From Anaerolinea thermophila (lineage in GTDB: Bacteria; Chloroflexota; Anaerolineae; Anaerolineales; Anaerolineaceae): 64,000 nucleotides of DNA. The number at the start of each line of letters is the position of its first letter. Positions within the stretch are counted from its first letter, which is position 1. Positions 44,921-53,878 of the stretch are shown here, piece after piece. Under the pieces are notes generated by a model. The model saw only the letters and a program-made list of their open reading frames with translations. It did not search any database and was not told the DNA's origin. The stretch lies in NCBI RefSeq assembly GCF_020723905.1, contig NZ_DYHZ01000005.1:124001-188000 (forward strand), in the 5' to 3' direction. The translations under genes were made by a program, and so were the position numbers.

Positions 44921-45187
44921 GAATTAAGGCTTAAACCTTTCGAAATTGGACCACTCCAACAGGAGTGTTTTGAGAATTTTGAGAAAATTGGTTAAGGATG
45001 ATGTGAAGAGGTCTTTTGGATGTAATCATTGTGAAGTACTGGTTTACTATCCAGGGGCCTTCCTGTCCGATACCATTTTGATTCAGGGATAATATTATTA
45101 CCTGAGTCGTTATTTATTCGCTCCGTGTTGATTGAGTCATCGAAGGTTTAAGCCGCATTCAGATGAGATTGCGGCTTTTAGGTTTTT
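44921..45187 (+). ncRNA. Structured leader or small RNA upstream of recX, with a terminator
   Basis: The 397-base gap before recX holds a strongly structured element. GGCTTAAACCTTTCGA (44928-44943) pairs with TCGAAGGTTTAAGCC (45140-45154): 15 bp with one bulged T, extended by GAAT (44921) with ATTC (45157). Inside lie CACTCC-AACA-GGAGTG (44952-44967) and a TCAGG...CCTGA hairpin (about 45083-45105). The closing helix shares 45150-45154 with the terminator, so the two exclude each other. It could be a riboswitch-like antiterminator, or a free RNA with paired ends, somewhat like 6S RNA. I recognise no known class. A TATAAT lies at 44881-44886 with no good -35. Confidence 0.55.
45150..45187 (+). 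terminator. Terminator directly before recX
   Basis: AAGCCGCA (45150-45157) and TGCGGCTT (45170-45177) form an 8-bp stem, followed by TTAGGTTTTT. It ends 3 bases before the recX ATG; the only ribosome-binding-like AGG for recX lies in its tail. Confidence 0.75.
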
Positions 45188-45189
45188 AA

Positions 45190-45873
45190 ATGGCTGGCGT
45201 TGTTACTGCTCTGGTATCACAAAAACGAAATGCTCAAAGGATCAATGTGTTCATTGATGGTAAGTTTGCTTTTTCACTCTCAAGAATCGTAGCCGCATGG
45301 TTGAAAGTAGGACAGTTTTTGCCGGACGAAAAAATTGAGCAGTTAAAGCAAGAGGATGCCAGAGAAGCGGCGATGCAATCAGCCCTGAGGCTTATCAGTG
45401 TTCGACCCAGGTCTGAAGCAGAGATTCGGGAGCGGCTTCAATCCAAAAACTTTCCTGAGAACGTCGTGGAAAGCGTCATTTCCCGTCTAAAGGAAAGTGG
45501 ATTGGTAGGGGATGTCGAATTTGCCCGCTTGTGGCTGGAACAAAGACAACATTTTCGTCAGAAAAGCCGCAAAGTTATTGCAATGGAGCTTCGTCAAAAA
45601 GGCGTGACAGACGAGATTATTCAAGAGGTTCTGGCGGAGTCTCCCGGAGATGATCAGACTGCCTATTTTGCGGGACAGAAATACCTGAGGCGGATCATTC
45701 ATTTAGGAAAAAGAGAATTTTTTCAAAAAATGGTGACTTATCTTGCCCGAAAAGGTTTCTCTTATGAAGTGTCTCGCGAGACAGCAAATCGTCTTTGGGA
45801 AGAAATTTCTGATGGTTCCTCAAAATTCGATGGAAGAGAGGATACAGAAAAATGGGACAATTTGGATGGGTGA
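45190..45873 (+). CDS. recX: Regulatory protein RecX
   Basis: This 227-residue protein has the three-helix repeats of RecX, which binds RecA filaments and modulates recombination. Typical parts are ALRLISVRPRSEAEIRERL, VISRLKESGLVGDVEFARLW and KSRKVIAMELRQKGVTDEII. recA is not in the window. The gene overlaps the rny start by 22 bases, so both are co-translated. It lies directly behind the leader terminator, so its expression likely depends on readthrough. Confidence 0.92.
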   Translation: MAGVVTALVSQKRNAQRINVFIDGKFAFSLSRIVAAWLKVGQFLPDEKIEQLKQEDAREAAMQSALRLISVRPRSEAEIRERLQSKNFPENVVESVISRLKESGLVGDVEFARLWLEQRQHFRQKSRKVIAMELRQKGVTDEIIQEVLAESPGDDQTAYFAGQKYLRRIIHLGKREFFQKMVTYLARKGFSYEVSRETANRLWEEISDGSSKFDGREDTEKWDNLDG

Positions 45874-47390
45874 TTATACTTGTAGTGTTGATTCTTGAAA
45901 TAATTCTTGGGATTGTGGCAGTATATTTCCTCAATCGAAAGTACCGTGAAGAGTACCGGAAAGAACAGGAAGCAAAAGCCGATAATATTATTAATCAAGC
46001 CACAGAAAAAGCGCGCATCATTCAACTCGAAGCAAAGGACAAGGCTCTAAAAATTCAGCAGGAAGCGGAAACAGAAATCAGCCGCAGACGTCAGGAACTT
46101 GCTCGCGAGGAGGAGCGGTTAACCAAACGAAGAGCCGAGCTGGATCATCGTATGGAGCGCCTTGAACAACGCGAACAGATGTTGAATAAACGGCAGAGTG
46201 CAATTGATAAACGGGCAAATGAGATTGAGAAACTTTACTCTGATCAAATGCTTGAACTTCAGCGCATTGCCGAAATGAGCAAAGAACAGGCGCGTGAGGT
46301 GCTTCTGCAGGAGGTAGAAAAAGAAGCCCGCAATGATATGGCACGCATTATTCGGCAAATTGAAGCCGAAGCCCGCGTGGAAGGAGAAAAACGCGCTCGT
46401 GAGATCATTGCCGATGCTATTCAGCGCGTTGCCTCTGAACATGTTTCTGAGGTGACCACCTCGGTTGTTTCTCTTCCTAATGATGAGATGAAGGGGAGGA
46501 TTGTTGGCAGAAATGGGCGGAACATTCGTACCTTTGAACAACTGGCGGGAGTGGATGTTATTGTGGATGACACTCCTGAAGCCGTCACCATTTCCTGTTT
46601 TGATTCCGTACGACGTGAAGTGGCTCGCCGCGCCTTGGAGCGTTTGATTCTTGATGGCAGAATTCATCCTGCTCATATTGAGAAAATTCTCAACGAAGAA
46701 CAGCGCAATGTGGAAAAAGAAATTGAGGAGGCTGGACAGCAGGCAGCCTTTGATGCCAACGTTGCGGGGCTGCATCCGGAAATTCTCAAAATCTTGGGAA
46801 GATTGAAATTCCGTACCTCCTATGGACAAAATCAACTGGCGCATGCAGTTGAGGTTTCCCGCCTGGCGGCTGTGATTGCTTCTGAATTGGGGGCCGATGT
46901 TGAGGTGTGTAAAGCCGGTGCATTGCTCCATGATTTGGGCAAAGCCATGGATCACAATACCGAAGGAACCCATGCCATGTTAGGCGCAGAGTTTGCCCGC
47001 CGATATGGCGTACATCCAAAAGTGGTCAATTGTATTGCTTCTCATCACCATGAAGTGGAACAGGAATCTGTTGAGGCTGTAATTGTTGAAGCCGCCGATG
47101 CGATTTCTGGCGCACGTCCTGGGGCGCGCCGTGAGGATTTGGAGCAATACATCAAGCGCTTACGGGCTTTGGAGGAAATTGCCAATTCCTTCAAGGGGGT
47201 AAGCCAGTCGTTTGCTATTCAGGCAGGGCGAGAGGTAAGAATTATTGTGCGTCCCGAAGATGTAGATGACCTGGCTGCAACACGAATGGCGCGAGATATT
47301 GCCAAGAAGATTGAAGAAACCATGCAGTATCCCGGTCAGATTAAAGTGACAGTCATTCGAGAAACGCGTGCGATTGATTACGCAAAATAA
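45852..47390 (+). CDS. rny: Ribonuclease Y
   Basis: This 512-residue membrane-anchored endoribonuclease starts mRNA decay. It has an N-terminal membrane helix (WVIILVVLILEIILGIVAVY), a long coiled coil rich in Glu/Arg (about 35-200), a KH domain (GRIVGRNGRNIRTFEQLAG) and the catalytic HD domain (LLHDLGKAMDH, then HHEVEQES). Length matches the family. It is co-transcribed with recX, so it may share the leader control. The terminator at 47417 ends the operon. Confidence 0.96.
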   Translation: MGQFGWVIILVVLILEIILGIVAVYFLNRKYREEYRKEQEAKADNIINQATEKARIIQLEAKDKALKIQQEAETEISRRRQELAREEERLTKRRAELDHRMERLEQREQMLNKRQSAIDKRANEIEKLYSDQMLELQRIAEMSKEQAREVLLQEVEKEARNDMARIIRQIEAEARVEGEKRAREIIADAIQRVASEHVSEVTTSVVSLPNDEMKGRIVGRNGRNIRTFEQLAGVDVIVDDTPEAVTISCFDSVRREVARRALERLILDGRIHPAHIEKILNEEQRNVEKEIEEAGQQAAFDANVAGLHPEILKILGRLKFRTSYGQNQLAHAVEVSRLAAVIASELGADVEVCKAGALLHDLGKAMDHNTEGTHAMLGAEFARRYGVHPKVVNCIASHHHEVEQESVEAVIVEAADAISGARPGARREDLEQYIKRLRALEEIANSFKGVSQSFAIQAGREVRIIVRPEDVDDLAATRMARDIAKKIEETMQYPGQIKVTVIRETRAIDYAK

Positions 47391-47416
47391 ACCTTTACGG
47401 AATGTGGAACACAAGG

Positions 47417-47444
47417 AGCCCGCGATAAAAGCGGGCTTTTTGTT
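47417..47444 (+). terminator. Terminator after rny
   Basis: AGCCCGC-GATAAAA-GCGGGCT followed by TTTTGTT. Confidence 0.85.
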
Positions 47445-48079
47445 CAAATGGTAATGTATGGATTTTCCATTTTTTCTTCTCCAACGGTTGTAGTTGGACC
47501 ATGACCGCTTAACAGCAGGTACTCCTCTGGAAGGGTATATATCTGCTCAAGGATGCTCTGGAAAAGTAATCTGGGATCTCCTCCGGGTAAATCTGTCCTT
47601 CCTATACCGCGGTAGAAAATTAAATCACCGGTAAAAGCCATTTTTTGAGTGTGCAAAATAAAGCACACATGCCCGGGACTATGACCTGGGGTGTGAACAA
47701 CTTCTATGGTTGTATTCCCCAGTTGCAGAGTTTGATGATGAACGAGCATGATCTCAGGATTGGGCAGTGGTTTCATATGGAAACCAAAATATTGAGATCC
47801 ACCGCCGTCTTTCCATAGATCAAGATCGAGTGCATGGAGCGCTATGGTTGCCCGGGGAAATTGCTTACGAATGGCTTCAATTCCCCCAATGTGGTCAAAA
47901 TGTGCATGTGTAATCCAAATGTTTTCAATGGTAATTTGTTTTTCCAGACATGTTTTAACAATTGTTGAAGAACCAAATGCCGGGTCGATCACCGTGGCAG
48001 ATGAAGAACTTGTATCGACTAGCAGGTAAGTATTGTTGGAAAGTGGTCCTAATTCAAAGGTGAGGATTTCCAGAGTCAT
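47444..48079 (-). CDS. Metallo-beta-lactamase-fold hydrolase
   Basis: This 211-residue MBL-fold protein has the metal motif HAHFDHIGG, then HTPGHSPGHV and TGDLIFYRG, in the order of glyoxalase II-like hydrolases. It probably cleaves a thioester or related small ester in the cytoplasm. It overlaps the MFS gene by 4 bases (ATGA). The substrate is not known. Confidence 0.9.
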   Translation of the reverse strand: MTLEILTFELGPLSNNTYLLVDTSSSSATVIDPAFGSSTIVKTCLEKQITIENIWITHAHFDHIGGIEAIRKQFPRATIALHALDLDLWKDGGGSQYFGFHMKPLPNPEIMLVHHQTLQLGNTTIEVVHTPGHSPGHVCFILHTQKMAFTGDLIFYRGIGRTDLPGGDPRLLFQSILEQIYTLPEEYLLLSGHGPTTTVGEEKMENPYITI

Positions 48080-49251
48080 TCCGTCTTCTCCATTTCCAAT
48101 GAGGCTGGATTCTTTAAGTCCAGAGTTTGAGGTTTGAAAAAGGTTACTCTCAGGATAAGGTTAAAGATCAAAACAGCGCCAATAAGAATCAGAGCAAATG
48201 AGTACATCCCTCTGGGGGATTGTTGATAGAGAAACCCGGCAACTGTAGGGGCAAAAAACGCCGCCAGTCCGTTGGCTGTTTCAATCAATCCATAGGCTGT
48301 TCCGGTTTCCTTTGCTTTGATATAGGTTCTGGCAAAAGCCAGACCCATTAAGCGCATTAACCGAAATCCTCCCATGAAGAGATACCCAAACGCAAAAACG
48401 TATACACTTTGCCCTTTCCAGAAAGAAAGGACGTAGATCATCCCAAGGATCTGCCCAACCAGAAAGCCATCTGGACCTTTCATTCCCCCAAAAATAAAAG
48501 CAATGAGCACATTACCCAGGCTCGCTATTGTTCCAAGGGTTCCTAACTCATTAACAGAAATTCCGGCTTCGTTGGTCAGGAAATTCGGTGTCAATGGTTG
48601 GGGCAAGTATAGAGCAAAAGAAGTAATTCCAATCGATGCCAGCAAAATAAAAAACTTCCTGTTGGATAGTAATTCAGGATTCCTTTGGGTTTCTGCGTGA
48701 CTTTCGGTTTCTACAGACTTCCTGGCAAACAGGATGATAATTGTCGAAAATATAAACAGGCCCGCAGAGAACGGATAAATGCTTTTTATCCCGCTTGCCT
48801 CAGCGATAATCCCTCCGACTTTGGGACCTACAATCATTCCCAGATTGAATGCGATTGCGGTAATGGTTAATGCGCGCTCAATACTCCAGTTTTCCCGAAC
48901 ACTGGTGATGTATGCATTCATTGGAGCAATGACAAACGAAGTAAGGCCATATAACAGCATTCCCGCAATGAAAATATCTGCTGTAGGCGCCAAAGCCATG
49001 ATGATTGCCGAGGCACTTCCCAGAAACCATGACGCCCACATCACAGGGCGATTTCCAATTTTGTCTGCAAGATAACCTGCAGGAGCCTGAGCAATTGTCA
49101 TGGCAATGCCCAGTGCCCCATAAATCACGCCAATGGTTACAGAAGAGGCTCCCAGTTGTTGGAGATAAACGGGCTGGAAGTATGTGAAAAATCCTTCACC
49201 GATGCCCCAAAAAAACAGAGATATTGCGACGAGGAGAATATTTTTAGGCAT
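48076..49251 (-). CDS. MFS transporter
   Basis: This 391-residue major facilitator protein has about 12 membrane segments and the conserved loop 2-3 motif GYLADKIGNRPVMW. It moves a small solute, perhaps exporting a drug or metabolite, across the cytoplasmic membrane. ATG 49251 overlaps the stop of the M24 gene (TAATG); a longer start upstream is not used. It is the middle gene of a run M24-MFS-MBL, so it could export or import a peptide-derived product, which is inference. Confidence 0.9.
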   Translation of the reverse strand: MPKNILLVAISLFFWGIGEGFFTYFQPVYLQQLGASSVTIGVIYGALGIAMTIAQAPAGYLADKIGNRPVMWASWFLGSASAIIMALAPTADIFIAGMLLYGLTSFVIAPMNAYITSVRENWSIERALTITAIAFNLGMIVGPKVGGIIAEASGIKSIYPFSAGLFIFSTIIILFARKSVETESHAETQRNPELLSNRKFFILLASIGITSFALYLPQPLTPNFLTNEAGISVNELGTLGTIASLGNVLIAFIFGGMKGPDGFLVGQILGMIYVLSFWKGQSVYVFAFGYLFMGGFRLMRLMGLAFARTYIKAKETGTAYGLIETANGLAAFFAPTVAGFLYQQSPRGMYSFALILIGAVLIFNLILRVTFFKPQTLDLKNPASLEMEKTE

Positions 49252-50354
49252 TACAGGATGACCAGTTCGCGAGGTAAGTCTGAGAGAGAGTGACAACCTT
49301 CATGGGTAATGACTACATCATCTTCAATCCGAACCCCACCTTTACCAGGAAGGTAGATTCCAGGCTCAATGGTGAAAGTCATTCCATTTTCGATCACCAG
49401 GCGGTTTTCAGAAAAGAGATAGGGAGGTTCATGTCCCTCGAGACCTAAACCATGTCCTGTCCGGTGGGTGAAGAATTCACCATAACCGGCAGTTTCTATA
49501 ATTCTTCGAGTGGCTTTATCAACCTCTCCGATGGGAATCCCGCTTCGCGCAACTTTTTTCCCTTCGTTATTTGCCTGTAAAACGATTTCAGCAATTCTTT
49601 GGAGTTCTGGTTCGACTTTTCCAATGGCAAAGGTACGAGTCAAGTCGGCGACATACCCCTGGTAGGATGCTCCCCAATCAATAACGAAAAGATCGCCTGG
49701 TTGAAGAGGGCGTTCTGTAGGAGTAGCGTGTGGATTAGCGCTATTTGGGCCTCCGGATACAATGGGGTAAAACGGAAATTCAGGATCGGAGCCATGACGG
49801 AGAAGTTGTGCAGTTAATTCTGAAGCAATCTCTTTTTCCGTGATTCCTGGTCGGATGATGGGTAAAGTTGCAATTAACCCTTTTTGCGCAATCTCAACGG
49901 CTTTTTGCATTCTTTTTATTTCTTCGTCATCCTTTTTCATCCTCATTGTTGCGATTATGTTTTCAGCATTGAAGAGATCACATTCAGGGGCTGAATTCAT
50001 GATCAGGAATAACTCCAGCGCACGCAGGCGAACAGTCTCATATCCTAATCTTTTGTTCTTCAGGTTCAGATGGGCGCTTGCCTGGTTAAAAGCACTTTGC
50101 CATGTCTCTGGATTGTCATCAAAGAAAATTCCTTCTAATGGAATTTGGCTTTGCCCAAGTTTCTCTTTTTCCAGTTTAGGAAGAATCATGAGGGGATGCT
50201 GTTTTTGAGAAATGAACAGCACCACCGGCCTTTCGCTCAAGTGAAAAGACAAACCAGTAAGATACAACAGAGAAGGTCCAGGATTGAAAACAAGAACATC
50301 ACAATGATTTTCTTGCATCAGGGCTTGGAGTTTATGATATCGGTTTGCGTACAT
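49251..50354 (-). CDS. M24-family Xaa-Pro peptidase
   Basis: This 367-residue enzyme removes the N-terminal residue from X-Pro peptides. It has the N-terminal creatinase-like domain and a C-terminal pita-bread domain with the five metal ligands: Asp in VIDWGASY, Asp in VADLTRTF, His in TGHGLGLEGHE, Glu in TIEPGIY and Glu in RIEDDVVI. It is probably cytoplasmic. It heads the minus-strand M24-MFS-MBL run. Confidence 0.94.
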   Translation of the reverse strand: MYANRYHKLQALMQENHCDVLVFNPGPSLLYLTGLSFHLSERPVVLFISQKQHPLMILPKLEKEKLGQSQIPLEGIFFDDNPETWQSAFNQASAHLNLKNKRLGYETVRLRALELFLIMNSAPECDLFNAENIIATMRMKKDDEEIKRMQKAVEIAQKGLIATLPIIRPGITEKEIASELTAQLLRHGSDPEFPFYPIVSGGPNSANPHATPTERPLQPGDLFVIDWGASYQGYVADLTRTFAIGKVEPELQRIAEIVLQANNEGKKVARSGIPIGEVDKATRRIIETAGYGEFFTHRTGHGLGLEGHEPPYLFSENRLVIENGMTFTIEPGIYLPGKGGVRIEDDVVITHEGCHSLSDLPRELVIL

Positions 50355-50392
50355 ACAGGTCCTTCAGAGGTGAGATAGAGGAATTATATCCT

Positions 50393-50428
50393 TAAAGAAA
50401 ATGGCTCTGAGAGAATTTCAGAGCCATT
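50393..50428 (-). terminator. Terminator of the ArsR-type regulator gene
   Basis: On the minus strand AATGGCTCTGA-AATTCTC-TCAGAGCCATT is followed by TTCTTT. It lies between the ArsR gene and the M24 gene start. Confidence 0.75.
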
Positions 50429-50446
50429 CCATAGTGAAGTTTATCC

Positions 50447-51031
50447 TTATTTTATACGCCAGTAAATTCCATTCTCGCGTTGCATGAATTGATAGTCAAT
50501 GAGGTATCGGCGTATAGAGGCGAAGTCATCATGAAATTTTTTGATAATTTCGTTTACCTCTCGCTCCGGGTATTTCTTTCCGATCTCAAAGGCTTGAATG
50601 ATGTACCGTAGAATAGCAAGAAGTTTTTTTCCCTGGGCAGGAAGGGCCTTTAGTTTCCCATTTGAAGCCAGATAATCCCGAACCACTTTTTGGTCAAAGG
50701 ACTCAAGATCAACGGGTTCTGCTACTTGGGCTAAATTTTCCTTCTTCAACAGGCGCTGGGACATTTCTTCCAGGGCAGTCTGGTTCAGGCTGTAAATGTT
50801 GTAATACCCCTCGGCTTTTGCACTGACCAACCCCGCATCACTCAATTTGGCAAGGTGGTGAGACACAGTGCTGGCGCTTAAATTAAGAGCCGTAGCAAGT
50901 TGCTCCACGCTCATCGGTTGATTAGCAAGAATTCCCAGAATTCTTAAACGATTTGAATCTGAAAGGGCTTTAAAGAAAGTCAGCAATTCATCTGAAGGAT
51001 TCGATGTTGAGGTTTGAGCGTTGTTTGTCAT
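50447..51031 (-). CDS. ArsR-family regulator with a DUF2087 domain
   Basis: This 194-residue transcription factor has an N-terminal winged helix (about residues 12-90: LSDSNRLRILGIL, NLSASTVSHHLAKLSDAGLV) and a C-terminal DUF2087 domain (LKALPAQGKKLLAILRYII, EIIKKFHDDFASIRRYLIDY). No clear metal-binding cysteines are present, so the effector is unknown. It has its own promoter with a direct repeat close by, which suggests self-regulation. Neighbours do not reveal a target. Confidence 0.9.
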   Translation of the reverse strand: MTNNAQTSTSNPSDELLTFFKALSDSNRLRILGILANQPMSVEQLATALNLSASTVSHHLAKLSDAGLVSAKAEGYYNIYSLNQTALEEMSQRLLKKENLAQVAEPVDLESFDQKVVRDYLASNGKLKALPAQGKKLLAILRYIIQAFEIGKKYPEREVNEIIKKFHDDFASIRRYLIDYQFMQRENGIYWRIK

Positions 51032-51043
51032 TTCAATCTCCTG

Positions 51044-51078
51044 GAAATAATTTTATGTTTATAGAAATAATTTGTCAA
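51044..51078 (-). promoter_or_regulatory. Promoter of the ArsR gene with a direct repeat
   Basis: On the minus strand, TTGACA (51078-51073), 17 bases, then TAAAAT (51055-51050). Two copies of GAAATAATTT (51044-51053 and 51064-51073, plus-strand reading) lie 20 bases apart and cover the -10 box and the spacer up to the -35, a plausible operator for the regulator itself. Confidence 0.68.
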
Positions 51079-51112
51079 GGATAAAATTTGTTAGAGGACG
51101 CTTTTCATTCTC

Positions 51113-51141
51113 TTGACCAATGAGCCTACTAAGGATAAAAT
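51113..51141 (+). promoter_or_regulatory. Promoter of ffh
   Basis: TTGACC (51113-51118), 17 bases, then TAAAAT (51136-51141). A CCTCCC-GAGA-GGGAGG hairpin follows in the leader at about 51153-51168. Confidence 0.75.
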
Positions 51142-51197
51142 GACATTCAAAGCCTCCCGAGAGGGAGGTAGATTATTGATTGATGTGAGTAGATATT

Positions 51198-52520
51198 GTG
51201 TTTGAAACACTAACGCAACGGCTGGAACAAATCTTCACCAATCTGCGGAGGCGAGGAAAACTCACCGAGCAGGATGTGGATGCTGTGATGCGCGAAGTCA
51301 GGCTTGCTCTTCTGGAAGCAGATGTGCATTACAGCGTTGTGAAGGATTTTGTTTCTCGTGTACGTGAACGAGCCGTAGGTGCAGAGGTCTCTCAGGCATT
51401 AAATCCTGCCCAGCAGGTCATTAAGATTGTTCATGAAGAACTGATTAAAACTTTAGGGGAACCTCAATGGTTGAACCTGACAGGACCCAAACCGCGGGCG
51501 TTAATGCTGGTCGGTTTACAGGGTTCTGGAAAGACAACTGCTGCGGCAAAATTAGCCCGCCTTTTACGTTCTCAGGGTGAACGAGTTTTACTGGTTGCAG
51601 CGGATCCTTATCGTCCTGCGGCGGTAAAACAATTGCAAACTTTGGGTGAGAAGGTGGGGGTACCAGTTTTTTATGAAGAAAAAGTACCGCCACCGCTTCT
51701 TTGCGCAAAGGCATTTGATCATGCCCAAAAAGGCGGTTACTCGGTCATGATTATGGATACAGCAGGGCGTTCTCAACTGGATGATGCCCTTATGTCCGAA
51801 CTAAAAGCCATTACTGAAAAAGTGCCTGTCGCAGACATCTTACTGGTTGTAGATTCGATGATTGGTCAGGAAGCTCTTCATGTGGCACAGGGTTTCCGTC
51901 AAGCCGTCAATTTGACTGGTTTGATTATGACCAAAATGGATGGTGACTCGCGAGGTGGGGCGGCAATTTCTATCCGCTCTGTCACAGGAGTTCCCATAAA
52001 ATTTCTTGGTACGGGGGAGGGGATTGATGCTCTTGAAGTTTATGACCCCTCTCGCCTTGCTTCCCGAATCCTGGGGATGGGAGATGTTATCGGCTTGATT
52101 GAAAAGGCTCAACAAGCCTACGATGAGAAAACTGCCCGCGAGCAAGCCGAGAAAATGATGAGCGGGCGCTTCACCCTGGAGGATTTTGCTAACCAGTTGA
52201 GACAGGTGAAAAAGTTAGGTCCTCTGGCGCAAATTTTGGAAATGCTCCCGGGACAATTAGGACAAGCCGCCAAAATGGTAGATCCTAAGGACGCCGAGCG
52301 TCAATTGAAGATGACAGAAGCGATTATCAATTCCATGACCAGAGAAGAACGGTTGAACCCTGATATTCTTAATGCTTCCCGCCGGCGCAGGATTGCGCGA
52401 GGCTCTGGAACGGATGTTCAGGACGTCAATCGTCTGATTAAACAATTCCGGGAAGCACAAAAGTTGTTTAAGACTCTGCAAAAGACAGGAGGGCGCGGTA
52501 TGCCCAACCTGTTTGGATAG
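51198..52520 (+). CDS. ffh: Signal recognition particle protein Ffh
   Basis: This 440-residue GTPase binds signal sequences and SRP RNA and targets ribosomes to the membrane. It has the N domain, G domain with GLQGSGKTTAAAKLA, DTAGRSQLD and TKMDGDSRGG, and the methionine-rich M domain (EMLPGQLGQAAKM, MTREERLNPDIL). The start is GTG 51198, as no ATG lies in a better position. The rpsP start follows 118 bases later, so they may be one transcript. Confidence 0.97.
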   Translation: MFETLTQRLEQIFTNLRRRGKLTEQDVDAVMREVRLALLEADVHYSVVKDFVSRVRERAVGAEVSQALNPAQQVIKIVHEELIKTLGEPQWLNLTGPKPRALMLVGLQGSGKTTAAAKLARLLRSQGERVLLVAADPYRPAAVKQLQTLGEKVGVPVFYEEKVPPPLLCAKAFDHAQKGGYSVMIMDTAGRSQLDDALMSELKAITEKVPVADILLVVDSMIGQEALHVAQGFRQAVNLTGLIMTKMDGDSRGGAAISIRSVTGVPIKFLGTGEGIDALEVYDPSRLASRILGMGDVIGLIEKAQQAYDEKTAREQAEKMMSGRFTLEDFANQLRQVKKLGPLAQILEMLPGQLGQAAKMVDPKDAERQLKMTEAIINSMTREERLNPDILNASRRRRIARGSGTDVQDVNRLIKQFREAQKLFKTLQKTGGRGMPNLFG

Positions 52521-52638
52521 CCACTGGTGATCGGCTGTATGAGATTTGCGTCCTCCCGCAACCCTCTACCGTACAGCCAGCGCCGGGTAAAATCAACAAC
52601 ATCTACGAGAATTTGTGAGATTTGAAGGAGAAAGATTC

Positions 52639-52986
52639 ATGGTTCGCATTCGATTGCGCCGCACTGGTTTGAAGAAACAACCTACCTATCGTGTCGTTGT
52701 CGCCAATAGCGAAGCTCCGCGCGATGGTCGTTTCATTGAAATTTTGGGGCACTATAATCCCCGCACGGAGCCTTTTACGCTAGAGGTGGATGAAGGACGG
52801 GTTTATTACTGGATGAGCGTAGGTGCTCAGCCCAGCGAAGCGGTCCTGAAACTGTTCAAATCCACTGGTATTTTGGACCGTTTTGCCCGTTTCAAGAATG
52901 GCGAGCCGGCAGAAAAATTGCTGGAGGAGTCCAAAGCCTACTTTGCAGAACGAGGCACAAGCGTCAAAACCCGTATCGCTTCCTAG
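52639..52986 (+). CDS. rpsP: Ribosomal protein bS16
   Basis: This 115-residue small-subunit protein starts MVRIRLRRTGLKKQPTYRVV with RFIEILGHYNPRT next. It has a C-terminal extension past the usual ~85 residues. ATG 52639 has AAGGAG 8 bases upstream. It lies in the usual order before a KH protein and rimM. Confidence 0.97.
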   Translation: MVRIRLRRTGLKKQPTYRVVVANSEAPRDGRFIEILGHYNPRTEPFTLEVDEGRVYYWMSVGAQPSEAVLKLFKSTGILDRFARFKNGEPAEKLLEESKAYFAERGTSVKTRIAS

Positions 52987-53071
52987 TTTGGGTCTGGGTT
53001 GCTGAGGATTTCAGGAGGATGCCCTCCTGAAATCCTCCTATTGGTTTGTCCTGTTTTGAAGGAGCAGGTCT

Positions 53072-53311
53072 GTGAAAGACTTAATTGAGTATATTGCACG
53101 TTCTCTGGTGGATCAGGTAGATAAAGTAGAGGTTACCCAGCAGAAGGGACCCGGGGGAAGGATTAAATTCGAGTTACGAGTAGCAAGGGAAGATATGGGA
53201 CGGGTAATTGGCAAAGGTGGAAAAGTTGCCAATGCCATGCGTATCCTCCTTCGGGTGGCTGCCGCTCGTGACGAGAAACAGGCTACGCTGGATGTAGTAG
53301 AACCCAAATGA
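53072..53311 (+). CDS. khpA: KH-domain RNA-binding protein KhpA
   Basis: This 79-residue single-KH-domain protein has the GRVIGKGGK loop. It binds RNA and in other bacteria pairs with KhpB. It starts at GTG 53072 with GGAG 7 bases upstream and overlaps rimM by ATGA. Confidence 0.93.
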   Translation: MKDLIEYIARSLVDQVDKVEVTQQKGPGGRIKFELRVAREDMGRVIGKGGKVANAMRILLRVAAARDEKQATLDVVEPK

Positions 53312-53871
53312 GACGGAAGGTACCATTCTCGCCCCAATCCAGAGATCAAACGGCAGGCTCGCCAGTTGAGGGTGAGCCTGTGTTTGTTGCTGTTGGCTTC
53401 TTACGACGTCCTCATGGAATTCATGGCGAAATGCTCATGGATGTCCTTACTGATTTCCCCGAAAGAATGAAGCCAAATCGCCAACTATTCCTGGGTGAGG
53501 CTCACGAGCCGGTAAGGATTGAGAAAGTCAGATGGGCTAATCAATCCTTGTTGATCAAGTTTGAAGGTTTGAATACAGCCGAAGACATAGGACGCTACCG
53601 CAACACGGTGGTTTACGTGCGTACCGATCAGTTACCTCCTTTGCCAGAAGGACAATATTACCATCACCAGTTGTTGGGACTCAAAGTGACAAGCGACCAG
53701 GGGGTTTTTCTGGGGATTCTGGAACAAATTCTTGAAACAGGCGCGAATGATGTATATCTCATCCGTACCCCTGAGGAAAAAGAGTTGCTCTTACCCGCTA
53801 TTGAGGAAGTCGTATTATCCGTTAATCTGGATAGTGGTGAAATGATTGTGCATCTCCAGGAGTGGGCATAA
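53308..53871 (+). CDS. rimM: 16S rRNA processing protein RimM
   Basis: This 187-residue protein binds bS19 and aids 30S maturation. It has the start FVAVGFLRRPHGIHGEM and the PRC-barrel part (YYHHQLLGLKV, LLPAIEEVVLSVNLDSGEM). It is coupled to khpA. The usual trmD and rplS do not follow; dprA comes next after 7 bases. Confidence 0.95.
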   Translation: MRRKVPFSPQSRDQTAGSPVEGEPVFVAVGFLRRPHGIHGEMLMDVLTDFPERMKPNRQLFLGEAHEPVRIEKVRWANQSLLIKFEGLNTAEDIGRYRNTVVYVRTDQLPPLPEGQYYHHQLLGLKVTSDQGVFLGILEQILETGANDVYLIRTPEEKELLLPAIEEVVLSVNLDSGEMIVHLQEWA

Positions 53872-53878
53872 ATAGTCT

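Noticed and set aside
44921-45187. Cobalamin, glycine or c-di-GMP riboswitch, or tmRNA, before recX.
   Set aside because: Conserved cores of these classes are not seen; ends do not match tmRNA.
46119-46973. Long minus-strand ORF within rny (284 codons).
   Set aside because: Fully covered by the conserved rny coding sequence; no family features.
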